The notes under the pieces were generated by a model. The model was given only the letters and a program-made list of their open reading frames with translations. It had not been told where the DNA came from and ran no database searches. Shown here one piece after another: positions 8,984 to 18,063 of a stretch of 64,000 nt of DNA (its first letter is position 1; each line of letters opens with the position of its first letter). This DNA is from Myxococcaceae bacterium. GTDB lineage: Bacteria; Myxococcota; Myxococcia; Myxococcales; Myxococcaceae. The DNA lies in contig SECN01000029.1 in assembly GCA_004173515.1 (NCBI GenBank), positions 1 to 64,000 on the forward strand, in the 5' to 3' direction. A program made the translations under genes and the position numbers.

Positions 8984-10006
8984 ATGCATGGCCCCATGCG
9001 CCGCATTCATGAAACGCGGAGGCCCGTTTCCGATGAGGTGGACCTCGCCGGCATCAACCTGAACCTGATGGTGGCCCTGGACGCGCTGCTCAAGGAGGCG
9101 CACGTCACCCGCGCCGCCGCCCGCGTGGGCCTCACCCAGTCCGCGATGAGCCATGCGCTGGGCCAGTTGCGCGAGCTGCTGGACGACGCGCTCCTCATCC
9201 GGGGCCGGGGCGGCATGGTGCTGACGCCGCGCGCGGAGCAGCTGGCCGCGCCGCTGCGGCGGGGGCTGGTGGAGCTCCAGCACGCGCTGCGCAACGAGCC
9301 GCCCTTCGAGCCCGCCACCGCGTCACGCCGCTTCAGCGTGGCCACGCGCGACTACTTCGGTTCGGCGCTGCTGCCCTCCGCCATGGAGCTGCTCGGCCGC
9401 GAGGCGCCGGGCGTGGACCTGTCGGTGCTGCACGTGGAGAACGCCACCTACCCCGCGCTGCTGGAGAGCGGCGAGGTGGACCTGGTCGTCGTCACGCCGC
9501 CGGTGGAGTCGGTCCCCGGCCTGCGCCAGCAGAAGCTGTTCACCGAGGACTTCGTCTGCGTGGTGCGCAAGGGCCACCCGCTGGTGCGCAGGACGCTGGA
9601 CCTGGACACGTACCGCGAGCTGTCCCACATCCTCATCAGCCCGCGCGGCGACGGCGTGGGCGCGGTGGACAAGGCCCTGGCCCAGCGCGGCCTGCCGCCC
9701 CGGCGCATCGCCCTGCGGGTGACGTCCTTCCTCATCGCCCCGCTGGTGGTGGCGGGCTCCGACCACGTCCTCACCGCACCACGCCGCCTCATCGCAGCGT
9801 TCAGTCAGGCGTATCCACTCCAGGTGTTTGCCCCGCCCCTGCCCGTGCCCTCCTTCGACATGATCCAGGTCTGGCACGAACGGTTCGACGGCGACCCGGC
9901 GCACCAGTGGCTGCGAGGACTCGTGGCGCGCGCCGTGGGTGTGTCGCATCCGGGGTCACGAAACACCCGGAGTTCACGACGGGTGCGGCGCACGCCGGGT
10001 TCCTGA
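8984..10006 (+). CDS. LysR-family transcriptional regulator
   Basis: The 340-residue protein begins with a typical winged helix-turn-helix (about residues 22-80: NLNLMVALDALLKEAHVTRA, then AARVGLTQSAMSHAL and LTPRAEQLAAPLRRGL), followed by a periplasmic-binding-protein-like effector domain (about 110-315). The pattern is closest to the NodD/PbpR-like group. An ATG at 8984 is used because GAGG at 8968-8971 precedes it; 8996 is an alternative that drops four residues. It is divergent from the NmrA-like oxidoreductase and probably regulates that gene and itself through the palindrome at 8966-8980. The last 25 residues are Arg/Ser-rich and beyond the usual family end. Confidence 0.9.
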   Translation: MHGPMRRIHETRRPVSDEVDLAGINLNLMVALDALLKEAHVTRAAARVGLTQSAMSHALGQLRELLDDALLIRGRGGMVLTPRAEQLAAPLRRGLVELQHALRNEPPFEPATASRRFSVATRDYFGSALLPSAMELLGREAPGVDLSVLHVENATYPALLESGEVDLVVVTPPVESVPGLRQQKLFTEDFVCVVRKGHPLVRRTLDLDTYRELSHILISPRGDGVGAVDKALAQRGLPPRRIALRVTSFLIAPLVVAGSDHVLTAPRRLIAAFSQAYPLQVFAPPLPVPSFDMIQVWHERFDGDPAHQWLRGLVARAVGVSHPGSRNTRSSRRVRRTPGS

Positions 10007-10085
10007 CACTCGGGGGCCATGACACTGAACGCAAGTGCACAGGTGGGGGAGCATCGCATGGGGGGCATCGTGTAGGGTGCGTCCC

Positions 10086-10703
10086 ATGAATCCAGAGAAG
10101 CTTGTGTTCGCCCAGACCGTCGACGCGCTGTTCGTTCGAGCGCTGGAGAACCGCCTGACGCCCGCGTGCGTCGAGCACCTGAAGCGGGCGGGGCTGGACC
10201 TCGACGCGAAGCTGGAGCGCACCTACACCCTGGAGCAGTGGCGGGAGTTCCTGCGCATCGCGGCCGGCCACGTCTACGGCGGCGTGCCCGCGGAAGCCGC
10301 GTACTACTCGCTGGGCGAGCGCTTCATGGATGCCTATTTTGGCACCTTCTTCGGCCGCGCCCTGCTGGGCGTGGGCAAGCTCGCGGGCCCCCGCCGGATG
10401 CTGCTGCGCGCGGACCTCGGCTTTCGCGCCGGCAACAACTTCAGTGAAATCAAAATCGTGGAGCGCAGCGCGACGTCGCTGGAGCTGTGGATGAACGACG
10501 TGCTGGCGGATCAGCCGACGTTCGCGGCGGGGCTGCTGGCGCGCGCGGTGGCGCTGTGCGGCGGCTGGCGGGTGGTGGCGCTGCCGGAGGAGTTCGACGG
10601 CACGGCGGCCACGTTCCACCTGCGCTGGAGCGAGGCACCCTCCGAGGGGGCGCTCAGCGCCACTGAGGATGGGTCCGCAGGCGACGCTCGACCTCAGGCG
10701 TGA
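10086..10703 (+). CDS. DUF2378 (TIGR02265) family protein
   Basis: This 205-residue protein matches the myxobacteria-specific DUF2378/TIGR02265 family, present in many copies per genome and of unknown function. Recognisable points are the start KLVFAQTVDALFVRAL, the central YTLEQWREFLRIAAGHVYGG and the conserved GERFMDAYFGTFFGRALL. No membrane segment or signal peptide is present, so it is probably cytoplasmic. Its 3' end overlaps the convergent MnmC-like gene by 50 bases. The C-terminal 20 residues, inside that overlap, are low-complexity and may be poorly conserved. Confidence 0.85.
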   Translation: MNPEKLVFAQTVDALFVRALENRLTPACVEHLKRAGLDLDAKLERTYTLEQWREFLRIAAGHVYGGVPAEAAYYSLGERFMDAYFGTFFGRALLGVGKLAGPRRMLLRADLGFRAGNNFSEIKIVERSATSLELWMNDVLADQPTFAAGLLARAVALCGGWRVVALPEEFDGTAATFHLRWSEAPSEGALSATEDGSAGDARPQA

Positions 10704-11464
10704 GTTCGGCCCCGTGCGGGGCCCGCGAGGACGAGCGCTCCCAGCGTTCGCGCCACCGGGTCCCCAACGGGGAGGCCAGGGATTCATAGCGGGTCGAGGC
10801 CACGGTGGTCTCCCCCTTGGTGCCGGTGGAAGCACCGGCGCCCACGAAGAAGCCGGCGAGCAGCAACGTGACGCGGGTGGGCGTGGCCGCGCTGTAGGTC
10901 ATCAGCAGGGCCCCCTCCCCATCCTCGCGGCAGTGCCGGCGCACCCGGGCCAGCACGGACTCGGTCCACATGTCCGGGTTGGAGGCGGGGGAGAACGGGT
11001 CGAAGAAGACGAGGTCGGCCACGGGCAGCTCGCCGTCCAGGAAGGGCACGGCGTCCCCCAGCTTCAGGGTCCAGCGAAGGCCGGGCTCCTCCCAGGAGCC
11101 GTCGCGCATGAGGCCTTCAGCGGCGGCGCGGAAGGGCTGGAGGAAGGGAAAGCCTTCGGCGTCCGCGAGGGCGAGGCGCAGCGGGGCCAGGTCCACCTCC
11201 AGGCTGACGACGTGCAGCTCTCGCGCGCGCTCGGCGCCCAGTTCGCGGGCGCGGGTGAGCGCGGCGACGGCGTTGGTGGCGGCGCCCAGGCCCACGTCGA
11301 GGATGACGAGCGGCGGGCCGGGCTGACGCAGGCGGTCCGCGAGGCGGGGTTGATCCACGTAGGTGCATGACCTCGCCGTGGCCCAGGTGGCGCACGGCGC
11401 GGTGGCCGTTGCGCAGGGTGACGAGTTCGAAGTCGCCGTCGCGCGGGTTCGAGGGGTCGGACAT
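10654..11464 (-). pseudogene. MnmC-like (DUF752) SAM methyltransferase, frame broken near residue 34
   Basis: Two minus-strand frames together encode a methyltransferase related to the aminomethyltransferase half of MnmC. The first, from an ATG at 11464, gives an N-terminus with FELVTLRNGHRAVR and GHGEVMH; after base 11362 the second frame takes over with YVDQPRLADRL, then the SAM-binding loop VILDVGLGAATNA and the catalytic-type motif FFDPFSPASNPDMW. The second frame alone has a GTG at 11358 and is otherwise open to 10654 (234 residues). I recall about a dozen residues (PGVGP-type) between these parts in relatives, so a short internal deletion is the likeliest cause. If real, the gene is probably inactive or starts internally without its N-terminal strand. 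Confidence 0.6.
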
Positions 11465-11519
11465 GGGGCGCGGGTTCCTGGCCTGGAAGGGGGCGGGTGC
11501 GAAAGGATGGCTGCCTAGC

Positions 11520-12509
11520 ATGACGATTCCAGCGCAGGAACACCGGGGCCGGCTCGAAGGGGAGGATGTGCGCTGTGGGGAAGCGCCGTTCGAGGGGGGA
11601 TGGGTGCGGTTGACGCTCCGGGTGGACGCGGAGACCCGGGCCATCACGGCGGCGGCGTGGGAGGCCCCGGAGCGCGTGGGCGCGGGGCATCCGCTGGCGG
11701 CGTGCCTGGAGTCGCTGTGCCAGAACGCCATGGGCATCGGGGTGGACGTGTTCCTGCGCTTCGACGACTTCCACCTGCGGGCGGGGTGTCCGGACGGGAT
11801 GGAATCCACGGAGGAAGCGGGGGTGGCGGTGCGGGCGTTCCGGTCCGCCTTCAGCCCGTTCCATCCCCGGGCCACGGGGCCTGCGTACCTGTCGAGCGGT
11901 CTGGTGCTGGCGAAGCTTCCACGCGGAGTGAAAGCGGAGCTGGTGGAGCCCGGCTTCTACTTCGCGCACTACTACCGCGAGGAGCTGTGGGAGGCGGCGG
12001 CGGAGGAGGCCCGCAGGGGCGGCGTGCTGGGGCCGCGAGCGGCGTGCGCGTACATCGACGCGCTGCTAGAGAAGGCGGACGACGCGGTGGAGCTGGACTG
12101 GCCCGTGGAAGAGGGCACGGCGACGTGGAGCTGGCTGACGCGTGTCTGTCTTCCCACGGTGGCGGGGGGCGCGGAGCGGGTCCGGATGTTGTTGGAGGGC
12201 GGGTACGGGGGCGCGAGCGGGACGGAGAGCTTCCCCTTCGGCCACCTGGACGGAGGGCCCTGGCATCCCCCAGAGGGACTGAGCCAACCGGAAGGCGTGG
12301 GGCACGCGGAGTTCATCATCGACGACCTGGAGCACCTGCTGCCGGAGCTGCCGAAGCACGGGGTGCTGCTGGCCGCGCCGCGCTGGATGGCGGTGGGACA
12401 GACGCGGGATTCGCCCGCGCTGCGCAGGGCGGGAATCACGCGGGAGGAGGCCGGTGGGTTTGGCCTGTTCAACGCGGCCGCGCATGACATGGATGAAGAG
12501 GATGATTGA
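11520..12509 (+). CDS. Hypothetical protein
   Basis: I do not recognise this 329-residue protein. It is acidic, lacks a signal peptide or membrane segment, and has composition and codon use typical of the surrounding genes. The segment around VDVFLRFDDFHLRAG and the later GFYFAHYYREELWEAAAEEARR suggest a mixed alpha/beta fold. The start at 11520 is preferred because AAAGGA precedes it and upstream in-frame sequence overlaps the divergent MnmC-like gene. The 3' end overlaps the start of the next gene by 17 bases, so the two may be co-transcribed. Confidence 0.65.
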   Translation: MTIPAQEHRGRLEGEDVRCGEAPFEGGWVRLTLRVDAETRAITAAAWEAPERVGAGHPLAACLESLCQNAMGIGVDVFLRFDDFHLRAGCPDGMESTEEAGVAVRAFRSAFSPFHPRATGPAYLSSGLVLAKLPRGVKAELVEPGFYFAHYYREELWEAAAEEARRGGVLGPRAACAYIDALLEKADDAVELDWPVEEGTATWSWLTRVCLPTVAGGAERVRMLLEGGYGGASGTESFPFGHLDGGPWHPPEGLSQPEGVGHAEFIIDDLEHLLPELPKHGVLLAAPRWMAVGQTRDSPALRRAGITREEAGGFGLFNAAAHDMDEEDD

Positions 12510-13248
12510 GGGCTTGTGCCGGTGGCTGGGTGGGCTGGCTGCCCTGCTCTGCCTGTCCTGTGCTTCGGGACCGGGCCAGTACAAACAGACCGTGGACTCC
12601 GCGACGAACGCCTGTCTTCGCAATCCTGCGTGCTACACGCAGACGGGCAATGACGCCGTCCTGCCCTGGGCGGGACGTGCGGCGAGGGCAGCAGCGACCG
12701 CCCACACCACCTTGCGCGTCCTGGAGGCCGCGGACGTGGCCCGGATCGAGGCCCTGCTGGTGAAGTGCGCGGAGGAGGCGCACTTCAAGATCAACGAGCG
12801 GGAGTACGGAGAAGGAAACATCCCGGAGGATGCCGAATGCATGCGAGAGGTCGGCAAGGACAAATCAGGAAAACCCATCCTCCGGCAGGCGGAACTGGGC
12901 CGCATGAAACACGAGCGTGCTTTCAAGTGCGTCCAGCAGGAGATCCTCCGACTCTTTCCCGAGAACATCTCCATCGAACCGCGCTATGGGCCCAATGGCA
13001 AACCTGGTGGATTTTCATTAACGGACCGTCGGACGGGCTCCATGAAGCCGGATGTCGCCATTCACGCGACAGGCCAGCCAGGACAGGTCCAGTGCATCTA
13101 CGACTTCAAGTTTCCATGCACCAAGGCCGGCAAGGAGAATCCAGGCGAAAACCCCGCCACGCAAGAACAGATGAGTCGCTACAAAGAACTCGGAGGAAAG
13201 TGCAATCCCGCCATTGTCACGCCTCAGTTGGGAGTCATTCGTGAGTAA
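12493..13248 (+). CDS. Probable lipoprotein toxin with VRR-NUC/PD-(D/E)XK-like nuclease end
   Basis: This 251-residue protein starts with a signal peptide (KR, then LGGLAALLCLSCASG). The cysteine at 23 resembles a lipobox, although position -3 is Cys instead of Leu. The middle (about 30-160) is Cys-rich and unassigned. The C-terminal 80 residues carry a PD-(D/E)XK pattern: KPDVAI at 185-190, IYDFKF at 202-207 (D204-x-K206) and a downstream Gln/Tyr helix (QEQMSRYKELGG), as in VRR-NUC nucleases. It overlaps by 8 bases with a DUF3396 gene, the known immunity partner family of VRR-NUC effectors. A secreted or surface-displayed antibacterial nuclease is inferred, possibly of the SitA kind exchanged between myxobacterial outer membranes. 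GC is visibly lower than in neighbouring genes, which fits transfer. Confidence 0.7.
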   Translation: MKRMIEGLCRWLGGLAALLCLSCASGPGQYKQTVDSATNACLRNPACYTQTGNDAVLPWAGRAARAAATAHTTLRVLEAADVARIEALLVKCAEEAHFKINEREYGEGNIPEDAECMREVGKDKSGKPILRQAELGRMKHERAFKCVQQEILRLFPENISIEPRYGPNGKPGGFSLTDRRTGSMKPDVAIHATGQPGQVQCIYDFKFPCTKAGKENPGENPATQEQMSRYKELGGKCNPAIVTPQLGVIRE

Positions 13249-14212
13249 ATACTCCTCATCGGAACACTTCGCCGAGCAGCTCCCACGGGTCCAGCTCGTG
13301 GTGCGAATCGTCTTCTACCTGCCGCATGACCACAGGGCATTGGCACCACACATGGGACGTCTGCTCGATATCTACCTCCAACACATTGGAGATAGCGGCG
13401 ACAAACTGACAACGGGCTACAACCCCGACATCCATGAGGGTCATTTCCCCCTTACAGCCTCCGCGTGGGGAACCCTCCGCAAGCACCTGGAGACTCCTCA
13501 CTTTGAGTTTCTGGATGACATGGACGAGGACTCCACCTGGTTTTGGATCTTGACCAAGCGAGGGTTTGACACCTGGAGCCATTTGGCCGGGGATACGTTT
13601 GATCCCTCGGGTTATGAATTCAGTTACCGCGCCCGGTTGCCCTGGCGTGAGATATCGCCCGAACACAGTAGACTGAGCGTCAGCGTCCCGATTCGTTTCC
13701 TCACAGACCACGACCCCAGCAAGGTGCGAGAACTCGCCTTGGCACTCGCGGAGCTTCTTCCCTTCGCGACGGGCCATGCCGGACTGTCGCTCTCCTTTAC
13801 CCGGGGTCGCTCGAGAATCCTCCCCACCATCAAGGATGAGCTGATCCGGCATCCAGGCTGGGACGTACCGAACACAAGCGCCATCTTGGACCTGGGTGAC
13901 CAGATCGACGGCGTGCACTGGTTGAACTTCCTGGGCCCCTCCGTGCTCGAAGCCGCAGGCGGCGCCCAGACCCTTCGCTCGCGACTGAGCGAGCCAGACA
14001 CCACGGTCCAGGAACTCACCGGCGGACGTGCCCTGATCAGCCTGGGGGCCGCCCCATTGGCGGGCGACACGAAGCTGGAGCAACCGCTGCTGGCATACCG
14101 TGAACTCGCCCGGGTCCTGGAGCCCTGGCTCCAACCCTTCTACCCCGTCGACACCTGGTACCACTTCACCGAAGAAGAAACCCGTCGGTGGTGGCGCCGC
14201 TTCCTCGACTGA
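13241..14212 (+). CDS. DUF3396 (TsiV-like) immunity protein
   Basis: The 323-residue protein fits the DUF3396/type VI immunity (TsiV) family in length and pattern: an N-terminal LVVRIVFYLPHDHR strand, a central HAGLSLSFT, and a C-terminal W-rich end (YHFTEEETRRWWRRFLD). Such proteins neutralise VRR-NUC nuclease effectors. The start is the GTG at 13241 because GGGAG lies six bases upstream; it overlaps the toxin stop as GTGAGTAA, so the two proteins would be made together. There is no signal peptide, so protection would act in the cytoplasm, where a DNA-cutting toxin would act. Like the toxin gene it has lower GC than the surroundings. Confidence 0.75.
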   Translation: MSKYSSSEHFAEQLPRVQLVVRIVFYLPHDHRALAPHMGRLLDIYLQHIGDSGDKLTTGYNPDIHEGHFPLTASAWGTLRKHLETPHFEFLDDMDEDSTWFWILTKRGFDTWSHLAGDTFDPSGYEFSYRARLPWREISPEHSRLSVSVPIRFLTDHDPSKVRELALALAELLPFATGHAGLSLSFTRGRSRILPTIKDELIRHPGWDVPNTSAILDLGDQIDGVHWLNFLGPSVLEAAGGAQTLRSRLSEPDTTVQELTGGRALISLGAAPLAGDTKLEQPLLAYRELARVLEPWLQPFYPVDTWYHFTEEETRRWWRRFLD

Positions 14213-14227
14213 AGTGCCAGGACGGCG

Positions 14228-14866
14228 TCAGGGGCATGGAGCGCTCGGGCGGCAGAGGACGAGCCCCACGTCATCCGGGAGCGCGCCGCTCGCAAGTCGA
14301 GGCAGCGCGGCCAGCGCGAGCACCGCGGCGTTCACGTCGGCGAGGTTCACATGCTCCTGGATGCGACGGAGGTCGACGTACTTGAACAATCCGTCTGACC
14401 CGCCGAGGAGAACACCACCTCGCCACGCGAGTTCGAAGGTGACGGGCCGCGCCTGCCCGCTGCCGAGCAGGGGCTTGCGGTGTTGATGCTCCGTCAGCGC
14501 GGTCGCTTCGCCGCCCTGGAACAGCCACAACTCCGAGTCCCCCACGCTGGCCCCCACCACGCGCCGCAGGGTGACACAGGCGACCAGGGCGGTGGTTTCG
14601 CCCCCCTGCCCCGAAGCCACCTGCTCCGCGTCGCACCGCGCCAGCACCTCGCGCCAGGTCTCCTCGCGTTCCAAAGCGGCCCCGGCGTCCACTGCGTCCT
14701 GAACGCCACGCAGCACGGCCTCCGCGGCCTCGGCGCCACGTCGTGAATTCCCCGCCCCATCCGCCACCACGAGCACCGTCGCGTCCCCTCGCGTCAGGAC
14801 CCACACGCGGTCCGCACCCGTCTTGCCCGCCGGTTCCACATGCCACGCCGTCTCGAAATCGCTCAT
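14228..14866 (-). CDS. PP2C-like (PPM) serine/threonine protein phosphatase
   Basis: This 212-residue protein carries the metal-binding blocks of PPM phosphatases: VLVVADGAGNSRRGAEAAE near residue 35, VGASVGDSELWLFQGG near 110, LLGGSDGLFKYV near 155 and PDDVGLVLCR near the end. It is a compact soluble version. The likely role is removal of phosphate from proteins modified by the many myxobacterial Ser/Thr kinases, but no partner is encoded nearby. An ATG at 14866 is used; a GTG three codons upstream is possible. It converges on the immunity gene with a 15-base gap. Confidence 0.75.
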   Translation of the reverse strand: MSDFETAWHVEPAGKTGADRVWVLTRGDATVLVVADGAGNSRRGAEAAEAVLRGVQDAVDAGAALEREETWREVLARCDAEQVASGQGGETTALVACVTLRRVVGASVGDSELWLFQGGEATALTEHQHRKPLLGSGQARPVTFELAWRGGVLLGGSDGLFKYVDLRRIQEHVNLADVNAAVLALAALPRLASGALPDDVGLVLCRPSAPCP

Positions 14867-15107
14867 GGGTCGCACTCAGGGAAGACCTTCTCATGCCATG
14901 GAATCCGGTGCGCCTCCACAGAGTCACCGCCCCTACCGTCAAACGCGCCCGAGGATGCAAAGGATTGGGTCGGCGGGCCCCCCGGGCCAAGGCTGACCGC
15001 GCCCGGCATCGCTTCCAAGCGCGTCAGGGGTCCCCCGGATTGCCGCGCACCTCATGACCTGACAGGCTTCACCCGCCGTCAATCCTGCTCACGCTCCGAG
15101 GCACACG

Positions 15108-18056
15108 ATGTCCAAGCAAGAGAAGGGCGCTCCTCCCGACTGTTTCGACTGTGAAGGTCAGCCCACCGAACGTCTCGTCGAGATGTTCGTGCGCATGACG
15201 CAGGAGAAGCGCATCCAGTTGGGCCAGACTCCCGCCGAGCGCTCCGTGTTCCGCAAGCTGCACGGCGTGGCGCATGGCCACTTCGAAGTCCTTCCCGGCG
15301 TGGACAAGAAGCTGCGGGCGGGCCTCTTCGCCCAGGACCGGCTGGAGGCCTGGGTGCGGTTCTCCAGCGACACCTCTCCCACCCTGCCCGACCTGGGCAG
15401 CACGCTGGGCGTGGGCATCAAGCTGTTCGGCGTGCCCGACTCGGACGGGCTGGGCGAGCCGGGAACCACCGCGGACTTCGTCCTCCAGAACTTCCCGCGC
15501 TTCTTCGTGCAGGACGCGAAGGCGATGTGTGAGTTCACCTATGCGGGCGTCGTCCTCAAGGACTACCCCGGCTATCTCAAACAGCATCCCGACACCCAGG
15601 CCGTGCTGGACGCGATGACGGCGCCGCAGGGCAGTGTCCTCACCACCACCTACTGGGCCATCCTCCCGTTCAAGCTGGGCAAGGAGGTGGTCAAATACAG
15701 ACTGGAGCCGGAGACCGCGCCCCAGAACGTGCCGGATGACGCCGCCGACTACCTGGCCACGGACATGGCCTACCGGCTTTCGCGGGACGGCTACCGCTTC
15801 CGGTTCATGATCCAGCGCCGCACCCATCCGTCCACCATGCCGCTGGACCGGGCCATGGATGACTGGTCGGAGAAGCAGAGCCCATTCGTGCAGCTCGCCA
15901 CCCTGGTGCTGCCCCGCCAGGACATCGGTGAGCGCGGGCAGGCCGACTACGGCCAGGGCCTGTCCTTCAACATCTGGCGCACCCCCGCGGAGAACGCACC
16001 GTCCGACGCGTCCTCCATCGCGGTGGTGCGCAAGGCGGTCTACGCCGCGGGTGCCGCGGCCCGGCACCGCGCCAATGGCCAGCCCCTGAAGGACGCCCCC
16101 GAACCCCGGCCCGTCGCCTCTCACCCCGGCGCCCGGCCCCCGACGCCGGACGACAGCATCGTGAAGGCGGTCATCTATCCGTCCATCGGCATTGCCCGCG
16201 TCGGCAGCAGCCCGGACGGGTACTTCATCGGGCCCGAGGTGACGGAGCCTCCCGCCGAGGACAAGGGCTTCTACCGGGACGCACAGGGGCGGCTGAAGCG
16301 GCAGGCGGCGCGCTTCCGCATCTATGGCGTCAACGCGGAGGGGCGCATCCTCCGGGAGTTGTCGGTGCCGAAGTCCGGCGCGAAGGTGCGCTGGTCCGTG
16401 CAACTGGCGAACACCAAGGCCGCCTGGTACGGCTTCCAGTTGGCGCTCGACATCCCCGAGGCGTCGTCCGCCCCGCCCTCCACGCTGCGCAACGCCGCCG
16501 TGGCGGACCGCTCGCGGCTGGCCATCACGCCCGCCGCGCAGTCCGTGCAGGGCATGAATGCCCGGCCCAAGCGCTTCGACGGCACCTTCATGGGCCTGCA
16601 GGTCCACCTGGGGGACATCCGCACCGACGAGAGCGGACGGCTGGTGGTGCTGGGCGGTCACGGCGTCTCCCGCTCGTATGACGGCACGTATGCCATCACC
16701 TTCGCGAACAACGAGGGCTGGCACGACGACGTGTCGGACGGCCCGGTCACCGCCGAGGTGGTGCTGGACGGAAAGCCGCTGGAGGTCGTCCCCGCCTGGG
16801 TCGTCGTGGCGCCGCCGAACTACGGGCCCCAGCGCAAGTCGGTCCGCACGATGTGGGACCTGATGCGCGACGTGGCCATTCACGCAAGGACCCTGGCCCC
16901 GCCAATGCGGCCGTCCTTCACCCACGACATCCTGCCCCTCTTCCAGCGCCTGGCCGGCCTGCAATGGGTCAACGCGGGCTTCGCCGCGGGCTTCGGCTGG
17001 AAGGGCATGTTCGACTTCACAGATCCGAAGGTGCTCGCGCGCCTGGGGGACCCGAGCCCGGCGGAGCGGGAGTACCGCCACGTGGTGGCGAACCAGTTCC
17101 GGAACTTCGCGAGGGATTCGTGGTCCCCCACGCCGTGGCCCTGGCTGTACGGCGACGCCATGAACATCCCGCCCGCGGAGACGCCCCGGCAGTACGCGAC
17201 GCTGACGGACACCCAGTTGTTCATGCTCCAACTGTGGTCGATGGGCGAGTTCGTGGCCGACCATGATCCGAACCGCAAGCCGCCGACCCGAATCGCGGAG
17301 GTGCCGCTGGAGGAACAGGGAGACATGCTCACCCGCGCGGCGCTGGAGTTCTGCCTGGCGGACGCATTCCATCCCGGCTGCGAGATGACCTGGCCCATGC
17401 GTCAGGCTTCGATGTACATGCAGCCCTTCCGGCTGGCGCACCAGCGGCCCGGCTGGAAGGAGCCGGGCCTGGGCGAGGTGCTCACGTCCGACAGCGTCAC
17501 CATCACCAACGGTCCGCTCCACGGCCAGCCGCCCGGAGGGCTTACCCGGTGGATGGCCGTGCCCTGGCAGACGGACACGGCGAGCTGCCGCTCCGGCTAC
17601 GACAAGACCTACGACCCCTACGTTCCGTCCTTCTGGCCGGCGCGGGTCCCCAACGAAGTCCTCACGGAGCAGAACTACAAGATCGTCATGGACGCGAACA
17701 AGCCGCTGGCCGAACGCCGCGCCGCCTTCGCCAACCGCGCCGCCTGGATCAACCCGCTGGGCGCGACGAGCTACACCGACCAGATCAACAACATGGTCCG
17801 GCACTTCGACCACCTGGGCGTCGTCGAGGCGAGGAAGGGTCCGACGGACACCGACGCCTTCCCGGCGGTCATCGAAGTGGAGGACCAGCACAAGCCCATC
17901 AAGGACGTCATCCCCACCGACGATCGGCTGAAGGCGCATGGGACGGCGACGGGGAGCGCGGTGGGGTCGCATCACGGCGAGGCGCCCTCCGCGGCGAAGG
18001 TGGACGTGAGCGGCATCGAGAAGGTACGCCGCTTCCCGGGCGGCCTGCGGCGCTGA
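15108..18056 (+). CDS. Fusion of a catalase-like domain and a LodA-type tryptophylquinone oxidase
   Basis: The first roughly 310 residues resemble the catalase superfamily (y4iL-like group): a distal-His region KLHGVAHGHFEV, VRFSSDTSP, the DFVLQNFPRFFV strand and a late RKAVY that fits the RxxxY proximal haem ligand. After a Pro-rich linker (about 330-350) residues 355-982 match LodA/GoxA amino-acid oxidases: SIVKAVIYPSIGIARVGSSP, a Cys in GCEMTWPMR and, 62 residues later, a Trp in VPWQTDTASC. These are the likely partners of the cysteine-tryptophylquinone cross-link (Cys516/Trp581 in LodA, 65 apart). LodA converts L-lysine, O2 and water to an aldehyde, ammonia and H2O2, so the attached catalase could remove its own peroxide. 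No signal peptide is seen. The flavoprotein needed for maturation follows 7 bases downstream. The substrate amino acid is not deducible. Confidence 0.85.
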   Translation: MSKQEKGAPPDCFDCEGQPTERLVEMFVRMTQEKRIQLGQTPAERSVFRKLHGVAHGHFEVLPGVDKKLRAGLFAQDRLEAWVRFSSDTSPTLPDLGSTLGVGIKLFGVPDSDGLGEPGTTADFVLQNFPRFFVQDAKAMCEFTYAGVVLKDYPGYLKQHPDTQAVLDAMTAPQGSVLTTTYWAILPFKLGKEVVKYRLEPETAPQNVPDDAADYLATDMAYRLSRDGYRFRFMIQRRTHPSTMPLDRAMDDWSEKQSPFVQLATLVLPRQDIGERGQADYGQGLSFNIWRTPAENAPSDASSIAVVRKAVYAAGAAARHRANGQPLKDAPEPRPVASHPGARPPTPDDSIVKAVIYPSIGIARVGSSPDGYFIGPEVTEPPAEDKGFYRDAQGRLKRQAARFRIYGVNAEGRILRELSVPKSGAKVRWSVQLANTKAAWYGFQLALDIPEASSAPPSTLRNAAVADRSRLAITPAAQSVQGMNARPKRFDGTFMGLQVHLGDIRTDESGRLVVLGGHGVSRSYDGTYAITFANNEGWHDDVSDGPVTAEVVLDGKPLEVVPAWVVVAPPNYGPQRKSVRTMWDLMRDVAIHARTLAPPMRPSFTHDILPLFQRLAGLQWVNAGFAAGFGWKGMFDFTDPKVLARLGDPSPAEREYRHVVANQFRNFARDSWSPTPWPWLYGDAMNIPPAETPRQYATLTDTQLFMLQLWSMGEFVADHDPNRKPPTRIAEVPLEEQGDMLTRAALEFCLADAFHPGCEMTWPMRQASMYMQPFRLAHQRPGWKEPGLGEVLTSDSVTITNGPLHGQPPGGLTRWMAVPWQTDTASCRSGYDKTYDPYVPSFWPARVPNEVLTEQNYKIVMDANKPLAERRAAFANRAAWINPLGATSYTDQINNMVRHFDHLGVVEARKGPTDTDAFPAVIEVEDQHKPIKDVIPTDDRLKAHGTATGSAVGSHHGEAPSAAKVDVSGIEKVRRFPGGLRR

Positions 18057-18063
18057 GTTCTGG

